Assembly (NCBI RefSeq): GCF_001293775.1
Contig: NZ_LGLN01000078.1
Location: forward strand, 155,449-206,961
Length of the DNA stretch: 51,513 nucleotides
From: Pseudomonas syringae pv. cilantro
GTDB lineage: Bacteria; Pseudomonadota; Gammaproteobacteria; Pseudomonadales; Pseudomonadaceae
Direction: 5' to 3'
Made by a program: the position numbers and the translations under genes. The first letter of the stretch is position 1, and each line of letters begins with the position of its first letter. The notes under the pieces were generated by a model, which had not been told where the DNA came from, searched no databases, and worked only from the letters and a program-made list of their open reading frames with translations. Positions 51,480-51,513 of this stretch are shown here, one piece after another.

Positions 51480-51513
51480 CGAGGCATCTCTGGCGAGCAA
51501 TTCCAAGGCAACA
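51432..51513. mobile_element. Foreign sequence ending the window, probable insertion-element end
   Basis: From 51432 the bases no longer fit any NRPS motif and are AT-richer (for example TAGCAAAAAATGAGTATCTG). The switch is abrupt within a conserved part of the adenylation domain. This is what an insertion sequence or a misassembled contig end would give. Only 82 bases are visible and I do not recognise the element. Confidence 0.45.

Noticed and set aside
1..51513. CRISPR arrays, tRNA or rRNA genes, prophage or plasmid functions
   Set aside because: No regularly spaced repeats, cloverleaf or rRNA-like stretches, integrase, transposase or replication genes were seen on reading through.

Overview
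The window looks like chromosomal DNA from a plant-associated fluorescent pseudomonad, most likely the Pseudomonas syringae group. This rests on GC-rich codon use, REP-type repeats around GCGGACTTGTCCGC, intergenic repeats of the kind common in P. syringae, a lexA2-imuA-imuB-dnaE2 cassette, and the start of a lipopeptide synthetase whose first adenylation domain carries a leucine code beside a LuxR-type regulator (the syringafactin syfR/syfA arrangement). No rRNA, tRNA, CRISPR array or complete mobile element was seen.

Layout. 1-4.2 kb: 5' part of an autotransporter gene cut at the left edge, an MFS exporter and an exported lactonase-fold protein. 4.2-9.5 kb: ABC-F ATPase YbiT, a 45-residue membrane protein, a DUF3053 lipoprotein, a GNAT acetyltransferase, a DUF3830 protein, a hemerythrin-like protein and a small lipoprotein. 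9.5-10.2 kb: a gene-free stretch with two tandem copies of a repeat of about 186 bp containing REP-like palindromes. 10.2-16.7 kb: an eight-gene catabolic operon (polar amino-acid-type ABC transporter, RidA, IclR regulator, PLP-dependent DSD1/D-threonine-aldolase-fold lyase, KDG-kinase-like PfkB kinase) behind a good sigma-54 promoter match. I infer that it imports D-glucosaminate or a similar amino sugar acid and converts it through 2-keto-3-deoxygluconate. 16.8-19.4 kb: an SF1 helicase with a glycine-every-fourth-residue repeat near its N-terminus. 19.4-26 kb: DUF1652, an orphan polyamine-type binding protein, a sulfonate-type ABC operon with its own sigma-54 candidate, a histidine phosphatase and an aldo/keto reductase. 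26.4-32.1 kb: the SOS mutagenesis cassette lexA2-imuA-imuB-dnaE2 with ATGA overlaps and a LexA2-type operator over the start codon. 32.2-39.2 kb: a DUF1989 protein, decayed corA and C39-peptidase-family genes, a polysaccharide deacetylase lipoprotein, an amidohydrolase/MFS pair and two LysR regulators. 39.3-47.7 kb: a YdiJ-type FAD/Fe-S dehydrogenase, a dienelactone hydrolase, a diguanylate cyclase, a decayed SDR gene and a membrane PQQ dehydrogenase. 47.8-51.5 kb: the LuxR regulator and the broken NRPS gene.

Both window ends lose gene homology abruptly. The left end carries about 20 bp resembling an IS256-family terminus inside the autotransporter gene. The right end replaces the NRPS motif after A7 with unrelated sequence. 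This fits a draft contig bounded by insertion elements, or two genuine gene disruptions. Three further genes (corA-like, C39-like, SDR) survive only as fragments, which points to ongoing gene loss. The most distinctive items are the amino-sugar-acid operon, the helicase repeat, the lexA2 operator geometry, the tandem REP-bearing repeat and the apparent interruption of the lipopeptide synthetase.
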